Source: Prochlorococcus marinus str. AS9601 (lineage in GTDB: Bacteria > Cyanobacteriota > Cyanobacteriia > PCC-6307 > Cyanobiaceae). Taken from it: a stretch of 64,000 nucleotides of DNA. Position 1 is the first letter of the stretch; each line of letters starts with the position of its first letter. Shown here piece after piece: positions 1 to 7,732 of this stretch. The DNA is taken from the NCBI RefSeq assembly GCF_000015645.1, contig NC_008816.1:1116001-1180000 (forward strand), read 5' to 3'. The notes beneath the pieces are model-generated. The model saw only the letters and a program-made list of their open reading frames with translations, did not search any database and was not told the origin of the DNA. The position numbers and the translations under genes were made by a program.

Positions 1-993
1 GGCTATGGTTCTATTGGGAAGAAATATGGAGACTATTTAAAGGATCAAGATAAATATGATATATCAATTGTAGATCCATCCTCTAAGGCACTTAAAGAAG
101 CAAAAACAAATAATTTCGAAGTTTTTGAAGAATTAAATGAAAAAGTTTTTAAAAACCAATTTGATTATGGGATTGTTTCAAACTGGGGTCCAGATCATAC
201 AAATACATGTGATTTGATTATCAAAAATCAAATAGAGAAAATCACGGTAGAAAAACCATTTTGTAATAATCTTTTTTTAGGAGAAAAGTTATTAGAAAAA
301 ATTAATAGAGATAAAATTAAAGTTAATGTTCACTTTAGATGGCCTTATATTGGCTTAATTGAGGAAATACAATTTATTGAAAAAAAATTTAATCTTGGAA
401 CTATATCTTCAATTAATATTATTGGAGGCGCGAATTGCTTAAGCACAGGCGGCATTCATTGGATGGATTTTGCTTGTAGGCACTTTAAAAGTATGCCCAA
501 AATAATTTCTAGTTTAAATAATTGCGATAAAATAAATCCAAGGAGTAAAGAATTAATCTACATAGACGGCTCCAGCGTTTTTATTTTTGAAAATAATAAA
601 AGACTTTTTTTTAATTTAGACAACAATAGTTCAATTGCATCGGAAACCAAATTAGTTTATAAGCATGGATACATAACTATAGATTCCAAATCAATTATTA
701 GAGTTTACAAAAGAAATAAGAAGGAAATTGAAATTGCTGAGAATCAAATAACAAGGTATGGAATTGCAAATCTAATTTATGAATCAAAAATTCTTCAAAA
801 TAAATCATCAATTCCAAATGTTGTAGAAGAGATATTTGATGATAACAAAAATGAAATGATTTGTTCAGCTTTTGATGGATTAAGAGCCTCAAGAATGTTA
901 ATCTTATGTCTTGAAAGCTCTAAATTAGGCAAACAATTAAATTACCATCAACATGCGGAAATAGAGTTTAACAACTCCTGGAATATAAGCTAA
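1..993 (+). CDS. Gfo/Idh/MocA-type oxidoreductase, 5' end cut by window
   Basis: The reading frame is open from base 1 and begins with GYGSIGKKYG, a Rossmann GxGxxG dinucleotide-binding motif, so only about ten residues are missing. A VEKPF motif, the EKP signature of Gfo/Idh/MocA NAD(P)-dependent sugar dehydrogenases, follows at about residue 85, and GGIHWMD resembles the later catalytic region. A TTG at 214 is in frame but would remove the whole nucleotide-binding motif, so it is not the start. The gene overlaps the next oxidoreductase by one base and heads a co-directional glycan cluster. It probably oxidises or epimerises a nucleotide-linked sugar; the substrate cannot be read from the sequence. 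Confidence 0.85.
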   Translation, partial: GYGSIGKKYGDYLKDQDKYDISIVDPSSKALKEAKTNNFEVFEELNEKVFKNQFDYGIVSNWGPDHTNTCDLIIKNQIEKITVEKPFCNNLFLGEKLLEKINRDKIKVNVHFRWPYIGLIEEIQFIEKKFNLGTISSINIIGGANCLSTGGIHWMDFACRHFKSMPKIISSLNNCDKINPRSKELIYIDGSSVFIFENNKRLFFNLDNNSSIASETKLVYKHGYITIDSKSIIRVYKRNKKEIEIAENQITRYGIANLIYESKILQNKSSIPNVVEEIFDDNKNEMICSAFDGLRASRMLILCLESSKLGKQLNYHQHAEIEFNNSWNIS

Positions 994-1973
994 TGGAACT
1001 TCTTTACATAGGATCTGGACCAATTTCTAATTTTCACTTGCCCGCATTAGTGAAAAGTGGCTTCTCCATAAAAAAAATAGCTACAAGAGAGAATTCAGAT
1101 CGTTGTCAATCATTCTGCAAAGACCATGAATTAATTCATGCTTTTGAAAATAAAGGATATAAATTTGCTATTCAAAACGAGAAATTTGATTGTGCTGTGA
1201 TAGCTATAGACACTCAAGCAACCCCAAAAGTCCTTAAGGATATTATTAGCCTTAATATCCCTATTTTAGTTGAAAAGCCAGTTGGATGGCATCCTAAGCA
1301 GCTCAAAGAAATCCTAAATGAATATCAAAGTTTTTCAGAAAATATCTTAGTTGCTTACAATAGAAGATTTTATAAAGGTGTGAATATCTTAAAAGATTTC
1401 ATTCAAAATAATAAAGATGGCATTTTGAGAGTTTCTATTCCTGATTCGATTAATACAGTTAGACAATTTTTAGTCAATGGGTGTCATATGATTGACTTGA
1501 TAAATTATCTTATTCCTGAATTAGAAATCCAGTATAGTAAATCTAATATTGAATCAAACAATATTATTAAAAATTTTGCTGCAATTGCTAAAGGCGCAAA
1601 TAATTGGCAGGTGTTAATTGATAGCAAACCAGGAGTACCAGACAATTTCGAAATCTCTGCATCTTCAAATAATTGCGTCTATAAATTAAGACCAATTGAA
1701 GTATTAAAGATTTTTGAAGAAATGAGTATTTTGGAACCTACGAAAGAAATGCCACTGAGAAGATATGTCCCATCACTAAAAGAAGAATATATTGAAGATG
1801 CATCATTTAAGCCTGGTTTTCTTTCGCAAGCTCAAGCTTTTATGGAATTTTGTATAAACAAAAAAGAATCACCTGGAATATCAAAATTGGCTGATGCTTT
1901 AAGGACTTTAGAATTATGCCATAGGATAATAAATGAACAAAACATTTCTTACAGTCAATTTATAAACTTATGA
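993..1973 (+). CDS. Gfo/Idh/MocA-type oxidoreductase
   Basis: The 326-residue protein opens with LLYIGSGPISNFHLPAL, a variant of the GxGxxxxxH nucleotide-binding loop, and carries LVEKPVGWHP (EKP motif) and YNRRFY, all usual for the Gfo/Idh/MocA family. GCHMIDLINYL matches the conserved histidine region that follows the sheet domain. It overlaps the genes on both sides (1 and 4 bases), which points to translational coupling. Two different family members side by side, followed by a cytidylyltransferase, is a common pattern in nonulosonic-acid or amino-sugar clusters. The exact reaction is inferred only as sugar oxidation or reduction. Confidence 0.82.
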   Translation: MELLYIGSGPISNFHLPALVKSGFSIKKIATRENSDRCQSFCKDHELIHAFENKGYKFAIQNEKFDCAVIAIDTQATPKVLKDIISLNIPILVEKPVGWHPKQLKEILNEYQSFSENILVAYNRRFYKGVNILKDFIQNNKDGILRVSIPDSINTVRQFLVNGCHMIDLINYLIPELEIQYSKSNIESNNIIKNFAAIAKGANNWQVLIDSKPGVPDNFEISASSNNCVYKLRPIEVLKIFEEMSILEPTKEMPLRRYVPSLKEEYIEDASFKPGFLSQAQAFMEFCINKKESPGISKLADALRTLELCHRIINEQNISYSQFINL

Positions 1974-2692
1974 AAAAATACTATTGCTTAATACCTGCCA
2001 GGGGAGGCTCAAAAGGAATTAAAGGGAAAAATATTAAACTTTTAGAAGGGAAACCTCTTATTGCCTACACAATTGAATGTGCAAAAGAATCAAGAATTTT
2101 TGAAAAGATTTTTGTGAGCACCGACGATTCTCAAATAGCAAAAGTTGCGAAAGATTATGGAGCTCAAATACCTTTTATGAGAGATGCCTCTCTTGGAGGA
2201 GATAGAACACATATGTTTAAGGTTTATAAAGAATTTGCAAAAAAATTAACTGCAATCAAAGATGAAGATATCCTAATGATTCTATTGCCTACTAATCCCT
2301 TAAGGAATATAGAAGATATTCATTTAGTTAAAAATGCATATGAAAATGATAAAGATTTAGAATGGGTTTTTACTTGTAACGAATGTGAGCATCACCCATA
2401 TAGAGCAGTAAGGGTCTGTGAAAAAACAAACATTATGCAGCCTTTTTTTCCTATAGAAAATAAAGTAATGTGGTCAAATAGACAAGAATTACCTAAAGCT
2501 TATCGTTTTAATGGTGCAATAATATCTGGCAAAACTGGTTTAATTAGAAATAATGAAGAATACCCTATAGATAGTTTTAACTATATGGACGCCAAAGTAA
2601 AAGGTGTGGTCTCATCTGAGTATTCAAGGCTAGATATTGATACAATGCTTGACTTTAGATTTATCGAAAGCTTATTAAAAATAGTCAAATAG
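1970..2692 (+). CDS. acylneuraminate cytidylyltransferase-like (NeuA family)
   Basis: The N-terminus LIPARGGSKGIKGKNIK is the diagnostic nucleotide-binding loop of CMP-sialate, CMP-legionaminate and CMP-pseudaminate synthetases. PTNPLRN and the late LDIDTMLDF region also fit, and the 240-residue length is normal for a single-domain enzyme. It would activate a nonulosonic (sialic-like) acid as its CMP sugar in the cytoplasm. The ATG overlaps the previous stop as ATGA. The family is clear, but which nine-carbon acid is used is not visible, and no NeuB-type synthase lies inside the window; it may lie to the left of base 1. Confidence 0.88.
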   Translation: MKKYYCLIPARGGSKGIKGKNIKLLEGKPLIAYTIECAKESRIFEKIFVSTDDSQIAKVAKDYGAQIPFMRDASLGGDRTHMFKVYKEFAKKLTAIKDEDILMILLPTNPLRNIEDIHLVKNAYENDKDLEWVFTCNECEHHPYRAVRVCEKTNIMQPFFPIENKVMWSNRQELPKAYRFNGAIISGKTGLIRNNEEYPIDSFNYMDAKVKGVVSSEYSRLDIDTMLDFRFIESLLKIVK

Positions 2693-2698
2693 AATTTA

Positions 2699-3496
2699 AT
2701 GACAATAGTTTTAATAACGGGGACTCAAAATAGACACCTAAGTATAGCTTCAAAACTTATAGATAATTTTGAAGTTATTTGGATTAGATATAAAAGAAAA
2801 TTAGTTCCTCAAGTTGATCAAATTCAGTCGAATTTTCTTAAAGAGCATCTTGAAAAACTTGTTAAAGATGAGACAGATGAGTTAGGTATTTTTAATATAA
2901 ATGAGATTCTCAAGAGTAAGAATATTATTAAAAGTTTGGAAATCGATTCTTTAAAGAATTTCAATGAGTTATCTCCAAAGTTTCTAGAAAGTTTTGAATT
3001 TAATGCAGATGCTACTGTTATATATGGGAGCGGTATAATAGGTGATGATTTCATGAAAGTCCTGCCACAACCTCTTATAAATATCCATGGCGGGATTTCG
3101 CCATATTTCAAAGGTTCAAGTACACTTTTGTACGCTTTAGCCTTAGGTCAACCTGAACTATTAGGGATGACGATTCATGAGATTGATTCTGGCATAGATT
3201 CGGGAGATATATTTTGTCACTTGCTTCCTGATCTTAAGTTTGGGATGAGTCCAACAAAAATGTTTGCATCTTGTCAAAAAAAATTATACGAAGAAATTGA
3301 AAATATTATTAATAAAATAATAGAAGGGAGCTTGACTTCAGTGCCACAATCTAAGTTTGGAAGAACATTTATGGAAAGAGATTATAGAGAAGCTATTCTT
3401 AAAAGTATTTACACAATGTATGAAGAAGGTTTTTTTAATTTATCAATTTCTGAATTAAAGAAATTAAGAAATAAATATAAATTAAGAGAATGTTAG
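2699..3496 (+). CDS. formyltransferase-fold protein, probably sugar N-formyltransferase
   Basis: Of the 265 residues, the middle contains INIHGGISPYFKGSS and later IDSGIDSGDIF. These are the Asn/His and Asp motifs of the 10-formyl-tetrahydrofolate-dependent formyltransferase fold shared by methionyl-tRNA formyltransferase and sugar formyltransferases. The C-terminal tRNA-binding domain of Fmt is absent, and the genomic setting is a glycan cluster. It is therefore more likely to formylate an amino group on a sugar. It begins 6 bases after the NeuA-like gene and overlaps the following gene by 7 bases. Hydroxymethyl transfer is the main alternative. Confidence 0.8.
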   Translation: MTIVLITGTQNRHLSIASKLIDNFEVIWIRYKRKLVPQVDQIQSNFLKEHLEKLVKDETDELGIFNINEILKSKNIIKSLEIDSLKNFNELSPKFLESFEFNADATVIYGSGIIGDDFMKVLPQPLINIHGGISPYFKGSSTLLYALALGQPELLGMTIHEIDSGIDSGDIFCHLLPDLKFGMSPTKMFASCQKKLYEEIENIINKIIEGSLTSVPQSKFGRTFMERDYREAILKSIYTMYEEGFFNLSISELKKLRNKYKLREC

Positions 3497-4080
3497 AAGT
3501 AACTTTATTAGGAAATGGGCCTTCATTATCTAATATAAATTTTGGAGAAACTATTAATAAAAGTAATTTTATAATTAGTTGTAATAGAATTTTCCTCCAT
3601 GAACAATTTGATGAATTTTCAGAAAGAATAATTGTTTGTTTTTCCGATTTATCATTTAAAAATAAGTTTAAATTAATTTATTCTCTTTCAAAAAAGTGTA
3701 AAAACATTTATTGCCCCTCTGACTATGAATTTTATAATAAAGGGATTAAAAACATATCTAGTTATTTTTTAAAGAGGGAAAAAGAAGCAAAAAGTTTAGT
3801 TTGCGAAAATATTAAAAATTATCCAAATGTTGTAGATACTTGTTCAGTTTTATTTACTATAATGCTGCCATTATGTATGCAATATAATCCGAAAAAAATC
3901 AACCTATTCGGTTTTGATGGCACATATTCAAAAAACAGCAAATATTTTTATAAAGATTCTAAGAATATAGACTATAAATGGAATATAACTGAAGAGGAGC
4001 AATGGTCTAATTTATTTGAAAAAGAGATGAACTTATTTAGAGAATATTGCTCTAAAGAAAAAATAGAATTGAACAAATGA
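3490..4080 (+). CDS. GNGPSL-motif protein, GT42 sialyltransferase-like or MptE/DUF115-like
   Basis: This 196-residue protein starts with VTLLGNGPSLSNI and continues with IISCNRIFL. That pair occurs both in GT42 sialyltransferases (Cst type), which bind a CMP sugar through the loop, and in MptE-like DUF115 proteins of glycosylation clusters. Near residue 140 KINLFGFDGTY matches the later strand of the same fold. A clear counterpart of the Cst catalytic histidine was not found. Because it sits two genes after a CMP-nonulosonate synthetase-like gene, transfer of the activated acid is a reasonable inference but not shown. It overlaps both neighbours. Confidence 0.65.
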   Translation: MLEVTLLGNGPSLSNINFGETINKSNFIISCNRIFLHEQFDEFSERIIVCFSDLSFKNKFKLIYSLSKKCKNIYCPSDYEFYNKGIKNISSYFLKREKEAKSLVCENIKNYPNVVDTCSVLFTIMLPLCMQYNPKKINLFGFDGTYSKNSKYFYKDSKNIDYKWNITEEEQWSNLFEKEMNLFREYCSKEKIELNK

Positions 4081-5381
4081 AAGATATTTACAATGATTTA
4101 TCTTTTTTATTCAATAATAATAGAGGTATAGTTAGTGACTTAAATAATGATTTAAACAAAAGATTATGTGAATTAATTCCATTTAAAAAAATAAAATATA
4201 AATCTGGAGAAAAAATTGACAATTGGAAAGTTCCTTTATCTTGGGAATTAATTAGAGTAGAAGTTAAAATTAATTCCTTATCAATAAATCAAAAAGATAT
4301 ACCTTTGATTGTGCCTTTTGGAACCGCATCATTTAGAGTTTCAGGAAATTATATTGATCTTAAAAAATTTATTTATACTTTAGAGGATAAACCTTTAGCT
4401 ACTCCTTATAGAACAAATTACTATTCGCCCAAAAATTATAAGATCTGTTTACCCTTTAAATATTTATCCTGTCTAAATGATGAAGACCAAATATCAATAA
4501 ATGTAGAGTCAAGAACCAAGCCATCGAATTTAGAAGTTCTTGAAATAACCTTAGAAGGTAATTCAAAGCATGAAATTCTTTTTACAACTTATAACTGTCA
4601 TCCTGGATTAGGTAATGATAATTTTTCCGGTTTAATTGGATTGTGCAAATTATACAGACAACTTTCAAATCTTAATAACCTTCACTTTACTTATCGTTTT
4701 GCCGTTTTCCCAGAGACAATAGGTGCTATTTTTTATATAAACTATCTTCAAAAAAATGATGAATTACAAAATATTCTTTTTAGCTCAGTTTTAACATGCC
4801 TAGGAGGTAAATTAAAAAATTATAGTTTCAAAGAATCCCCAGTAAAATCATCTTATTCCGAAGCGTATAAAAACGAATTAAAAAAAGAAATCCCTAATAT
4901 AAAAATAATGCCATTTACTCCTGATGGCAGTGATGAGAGACAATTCTCTTCCCCAAATGTTGGAATTGCGAGTTCAAGCCTATGCAGAAACAGATACTAC
5001 GAATATGAAGAATATCATACATCTCTTGATACACTTGAATATATGGATATTTGTGCAGTAAACGAAAGCACAAATTTTATATTTAATGCAATTAAAAGTC
5101 TTGATAAAAATCTCAGGATTCCAAAGTCTCATGCCAGATTTGGAGAACCTTGCTTAAGTGCTTATGATTTGTTTTTACATGATGGGGGCTCATATACATC
5201 GAAAAAAACCAATTCTAATATAAATCAAAAAAAAATATTATTTACACTTTTATCAATTATTGATGGTAAACTCTCTTTCGAAGAGATAGTTAAACTTACT
5301 ATGAGTAAAATAGATTCCGAGAGATCAGATGTTGAGAAAGTTCTTCAAAAAGTAATAGATTTAAATATAGTTTATGATTAA
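4077..5381 (+). CDS. DUF4910 aminopeptidase-like protein of glycan cluster
   Basis: Motifs of the M28-like aminopeptidase fold are easy to see in the 434 residues: TYNCHPGLGNDNFSG, VFPETIGA, GSDERQFSSP and EEYHTSLD. These carry the likely zinc ligands His, Asp, Glu and His. The C-terminal 90 residues look like a winged-helix tail, as in DUF4910/DUF2172 proteins. Homologues are often found inside nonulosonic-acid and polysaccharide clusters rather than with peptide catabolism genes. A deacylase or peptidase acting on a sugar intermediate is possible, but the substrate is unknown. It overlaps the upstream gene by 4 bases and is followed after 6 bases by a methyltransferase. Confidence 0.75.
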   Translation: MKDIYNDLSFLFNNNRGIVSDLNNDLNKRLCELIPFKKIKYKSGEKIDNWKVPLSWELIRVEVKINSLSINQKDIPLIVPFGTASFRVSGNYIDLKKFIYTLEDKPLATPYRTNYYSPKNYKICLPFKYLSCLNDEDQISINVESRTKPSNLEVLEITLEGNSKHEILFTTYNCHPGLGNDNFSGLIGLCKLYRQLSNLNNLHFTYRFAVFPETIGAIFYINYLQKNDELQNILFSSVLTCLGGKLKNYSFKESPVKSSYSEAYKNELKKEIPNIKIMPFTPDGSDERQFSSPNVGIASSSLCRNRYYEYEEYHTSLDTLEYMDICAVNESTNFIFNAIKSLDKNLRIPKSHARFGEPCLSAYDLFLHDGGSYTSKKTNSNINQKKILFTLLSIIDGKLSFEEIVKLTMSKIDSERSDVEKVLQKVIDLNIVYD

Positions 5382-5387
5382 CTAATA

Positions 5388-6035
5388 ATGGCAAAATCTT
5401 ACAACGATGAATACTTTTTAAAGAGGTCTAAAAACAGAAATAAACTCGCTTACGAAAATGATTTCAAATTTATAAAAAATAATATAAATGATATAAGTAA
5501 CATTCTGGATTTTGGTTGTGGAGAAATGCTATTTACAAGATTTCTTTTAAAACTAACTTCTCAGGTTTATGTTTACGATCCATCACCAACAATACAAAAT
5601 TTATTTGAATATAAAAAACAGTTCAAGCAATATAATGAAGACCAACAATATGATGCTATTTGCTTAAGAGGAGTAATACAGCACCTCCCTACACCTTTTA
5701 AAACAATATCTAATTTGATTAATCATAATCTAAAAAGTGGAGGTTATTTAATTTTCACTGCTTCACCTAATACCTATTCACCCTACTATATTTTAAATAA
5801 AACATTGCCACCGCTAGTTGAAAATTTGAATTACTGGGTACCTTCAACAGTTGAATTAAGAAAGGTAATGAATAATTACAATATGCAGCATTTAAAAACA
5901 CAATATCCTTACCTCAATAGTGGATATGCGAATCCTATCCAAGATCATTATAAATTCATTTTAAACCTTCTTGGTATGAGATCTAAATATCCATTCTGGT
6001 TTAGTATTTTTAACAGTATTTATATAAAAAAATAG
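5388..6035 (+). CDS. class I SAM-dependent methyltransferase
   Basis: The 215-residue protein has motif I as ILDFGCGEMLFTRFL, an acidic motif II residue in VYVYDPSP, and the LRGVIQHLPTP and LKSGGYLIFTASPN strands. This is the usual layout of Methyltransf_11/23 enzymes. As the last gene of the + strand glycan run it probably methylates a sugar or lipid-linked intermediate in the cytoplasm. Its stop is only 19 bases from the stop of the convergent rhomboid gene. The acceptor cannot be told from the sequence. Confidence 0.75.
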   Translation: MAKSYNDEYFLKRSKNRNKLAYENDFKFIKNNINDISNILDFGCGEMLFTRFLLKLTSQVYVYDPSPTIQNLFEYKKQFKQYNEDQQYDAICLRGVIQHLPTPFKTISNLINHNLKSGGYLIFTASPNTYSPYYILNKTLPPLVENLNYWVPSTVELRKVMNNYNMQHLKTQYPYLNSGYANPIQDHYKFILNLLGMRSKYPFWFSIFNSIYIKK

Positions 6036-6054
6036 TGCTCATAATTATTCTAAA

Positions 6055-6657
6055 TTAGATTAAAAATAAACAACATCCTGAAATAAATCCACTTAAGTGC
6101 CCAAGTAAACTTACCCCCGGCAAAAAAGAGAAAATCAGACCTATCAGGCATATTGTTTTTAACATTTTTTGAACTTCATAATTAGACTTAAAACCAATTT
6201 CTTTACCTAAAAAATATTTCTTTCCATAAATAGAAGTTAACAATAAGAATCCCAAAAAAGCATAAATTATTCCACTAAATCCTATTGAGGCATAATTCGG
6301 AAAGATATTAAAGTACGATAGAGTCATCTCGTAAAACCAGATAATAAAAAAATTTAAAAAAGAACAAATTAAAATAAATTTCAAATAAAAAAATCTACTT
6401 TTAATTCTGAGTCTCATCAAAAAATATCTAGTGATGATAATTCCACTAAGATTAGTTAATAAATGATTTAAATCTGCATGAGTTAGAGTTGATGTGAAAA
6501 TCCTATAGGGTTGAACACTAATTAATCTTGGTACAAAGTAAAAATATTCCTTATCAATAACTCCAATTAAATCTGTAAAAATAAAAACTGAGATTAACAA
6601 AAATCCAGTTACAATAAACTGCCAATCATATTTTGATATTGAATTATTAAAAGGCAT
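6055..6657 (-). CDS. rhomboid-family intramembrane serine protease
   Basis: About six hydrophobic segments fill this 200-residue protein. The rhomboid catalytic serine is in GFSG (Ser128) and the catalytic histidine in GHLSG (His187), with the upstream oxyanion motif NHLLTN at about residue 64. It would cleave membrane-spanning proteins within the bilayer. It is alone on the minus strand between the glycan cluster and small genes, with no clear partner. Family membership is well supported; the substrate is unknown. Confidence 0.8.
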   Translation of the reverse strand: MPFNNSISKYDWQFIVTGFLLISVFIFTDLIGVIDKEYFYFVPRLISVQPYRIFTSTLTHADLNHLLTNLSGIIITRYFLMRLRIKSRFFYLKFILICSFLNFFIIWFYEMTLSYFNIFPNYASIGFSGIIYAFLGFLLLTSIYGKKYFLGKEIGFKSNYEVQKMLKTICLIGLIFSFLPGVSLLGHLSGFISGCCLFLI

Positions 6658-6745
6658 TTTTAAGTTTTAAATTTAAAAATATCTTCTTAAATATAAGAAA
6701 AAACCCTGACAAGGATCTTAATTAATATCTTAATTTATATTGCCT

Positions 6746-6904
6746 TTAGTAAACTTTGCAATGAGAACTTGTTGGGTGGTCTATGCATTCTTTTTCCCAA
6801 TATTCATGTCTAAGATCTTTGGGTAATTGATAATTAAAATCATGCATTCTCCAAATATCTGAAATTGAATTTCTAAGGGCAGCGAATGTAATGGTGAGTC
6901 TCAT
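6746..6904 (-). CDS. small conserved-looking protein, 52 aa
   Basis: An ATG at 6904 is preceded at ideal spacing by AAGGAGG, an almost perfect ribosome binding site that is rare in this AT-rich genome. The frame runs 52 codons, starting MRLTITFAALRNSISDIW and ending with ECIDHPTSSHCKVY. It is rich in charged and aromatic residues (HDFNYQLPKDLRHEYW) and has no membrane segment. I do not know a function. The strong ribosome site and balanced composition argue that it is translated. Confidence 0.72.
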   Translation of the reverse strand: MRLTITFAALRNSISDIWRMHDFNYQLPKDLRHEYWEKECIDHPTSSHCKVY

Positions 6905-6961
6905 AAAGCCTCCTTTATCTCTATTACTTAATTATCCTCCTATTCAATTAAAATTAATAGA

Positions 6962-6971
6962 GTATTAATAC
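6962..6971. promoter_or_regulatory. 10-bp perfect palindrome, candidate operator
   Basis: GTATTAATAC reads the same on both strands, and the half-site GTATT recurs 5 bases later at 6976. It lies 58 bases upstream of the minus-strand small ORF and upstream of a short plus-strand unit that ends in a terminator. It could be a shared operator for divergent transcripts, although AT-rich palindromes arise by chance. Confidence 0.25.
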
Positions 6972-6984
6972 CCGAGTATTAGTG

Positions 6985-7120
6985 CTTTGTCATTGTCACG
7001 ACTATCTTTTCTCATTAAACAGAAATAGGAATAATGCAGAATTCAAAACACTTCATCGACTTTGTGGACAGCGAGGTATAAAAGACTCGAAGAGGCCATA
7101 AATGCCCTCTTATTTTTTTT
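6985..7120 (+). ncRNA. candidate small RNA or leader with terminator
   Basis: About 135 bases of non-repetitive DNA end in a good intrinsic terminator (7091-7120). They contain only a 15-codon ORF (ATG at 7034, MQNSKHFIDFVDSEV). A short untranslated RNA, or a mini-gene, is the simplest reading. No known Yfr-family motif was recognised and no promoter is obvious, so the 5' end is a guess. Confidence 0.3.
7091..7120 (+). terminator. intrinsic terminator
   Basis: AGAGGCCAT pairs with ATGCCCTCT (8 of 9 positions, one C-C mismatch) around a very short loop and is followed by TATTTTTTTT. No listed gene ends just upstream, so it implies a short transcript of its own. Confidence 0.65.
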
Positions 7121-7238
7121 AATTTTATTAGTAATTTTTGTTAAAGAATTAAACTTATAAGGTAAAAATACTATTTCTTATTCAAAGAATAATGATTAAA
7201 ATCTTTTTTGATGAGTTCAAAAAGTATGCAGGGTAAGT

Positions 7239-7409
7239 ATGAGAACTAAATGGGATGACAAATCTTGGAAGAAAGATTTCTTAAACATGAAGTCTCTATC
7301 TCCTTCAGATGCAAAACTCTTAATGGGAGGCGTAAAAGGATTAAAAGATTCATGGCGGTTAGGTGTTTTACATGTTGAATGCAAAAGACTGAAGAAAATA
7401 CAGGAGTAA
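7239..7409 (+). CDS. small hypothetical protein, 56 aa
   Basis: The ATG at 7239 opens a 56-codon frame, MRTKWDDKSWKKDFLNMK at the start and CKRLKKIQE at the end. It has four tryptophan/aromatic anchors, a mixed basic-acidic composition and no membrane segment. A weak purine-rich GCAGGGTAAGT stretch precedes the start. Codon use looks like that of neighbouring genes. Function is unknown; small proteins of this kind are common in the variable regions of Prochlorococcus. Confidence 0.55.
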   Translation: MRTKWDDKSWKKDFLNMKSLSPSDAKLLMGGVKGLKDSWRLGVLHVECKRLKKIQE

Positions 7410-7459
7410 TAGCAAGAGCAATGTCAGGATAAATAAACTGGCAGAAAAAATTATAATAA

Positions 7460-7672
7460 AGTGGAAAATTTAATGATAATTTTTCAAAAATTTTCTAGAA
7501 CGTGGAGCTAAAAACTTTTGCAAGGAATCTATCTTGGATTTATGTATTCCAGATGAAGAAAAAAAGGTGTTATATAAAGATGATCCATTAAAAAATACAG
7601 TCAAATGAAATCGTCATTCAAAGTGATTTAGAAGATAATCAGGAAGAAATAAGAATTAAATCTTTTCTTTAA
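7460..7672 (+). pseudogene. possible decayed small gene with frameshifts
   Basis: Three consecutive frames read like one broken protein. A start MIIFQKF at 7472 shifts into FLERGAKNFCKESILDLCIPDEEK and later, after a second shift near 7600, into NEIVIQSDLEDNQEE before a stop at about 7672. No single frame has both a start codon and the full length. Protein-like composition suggests recent decay, but this could be chance. Confidence 0.28.
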
Positions 7673-7732
7673 AAATGGTTAGCTTTTCAGAGCGGCTCAT
7701 TGATAAAGCTTGTTATGAAAGTGATAATTTAA

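Noticed and set aside
214-216. TTG as start of the first gene
   Set aside because: The frame is open and coding back to base 1, including the nucleotide-binding motif, so this is an internal codon.
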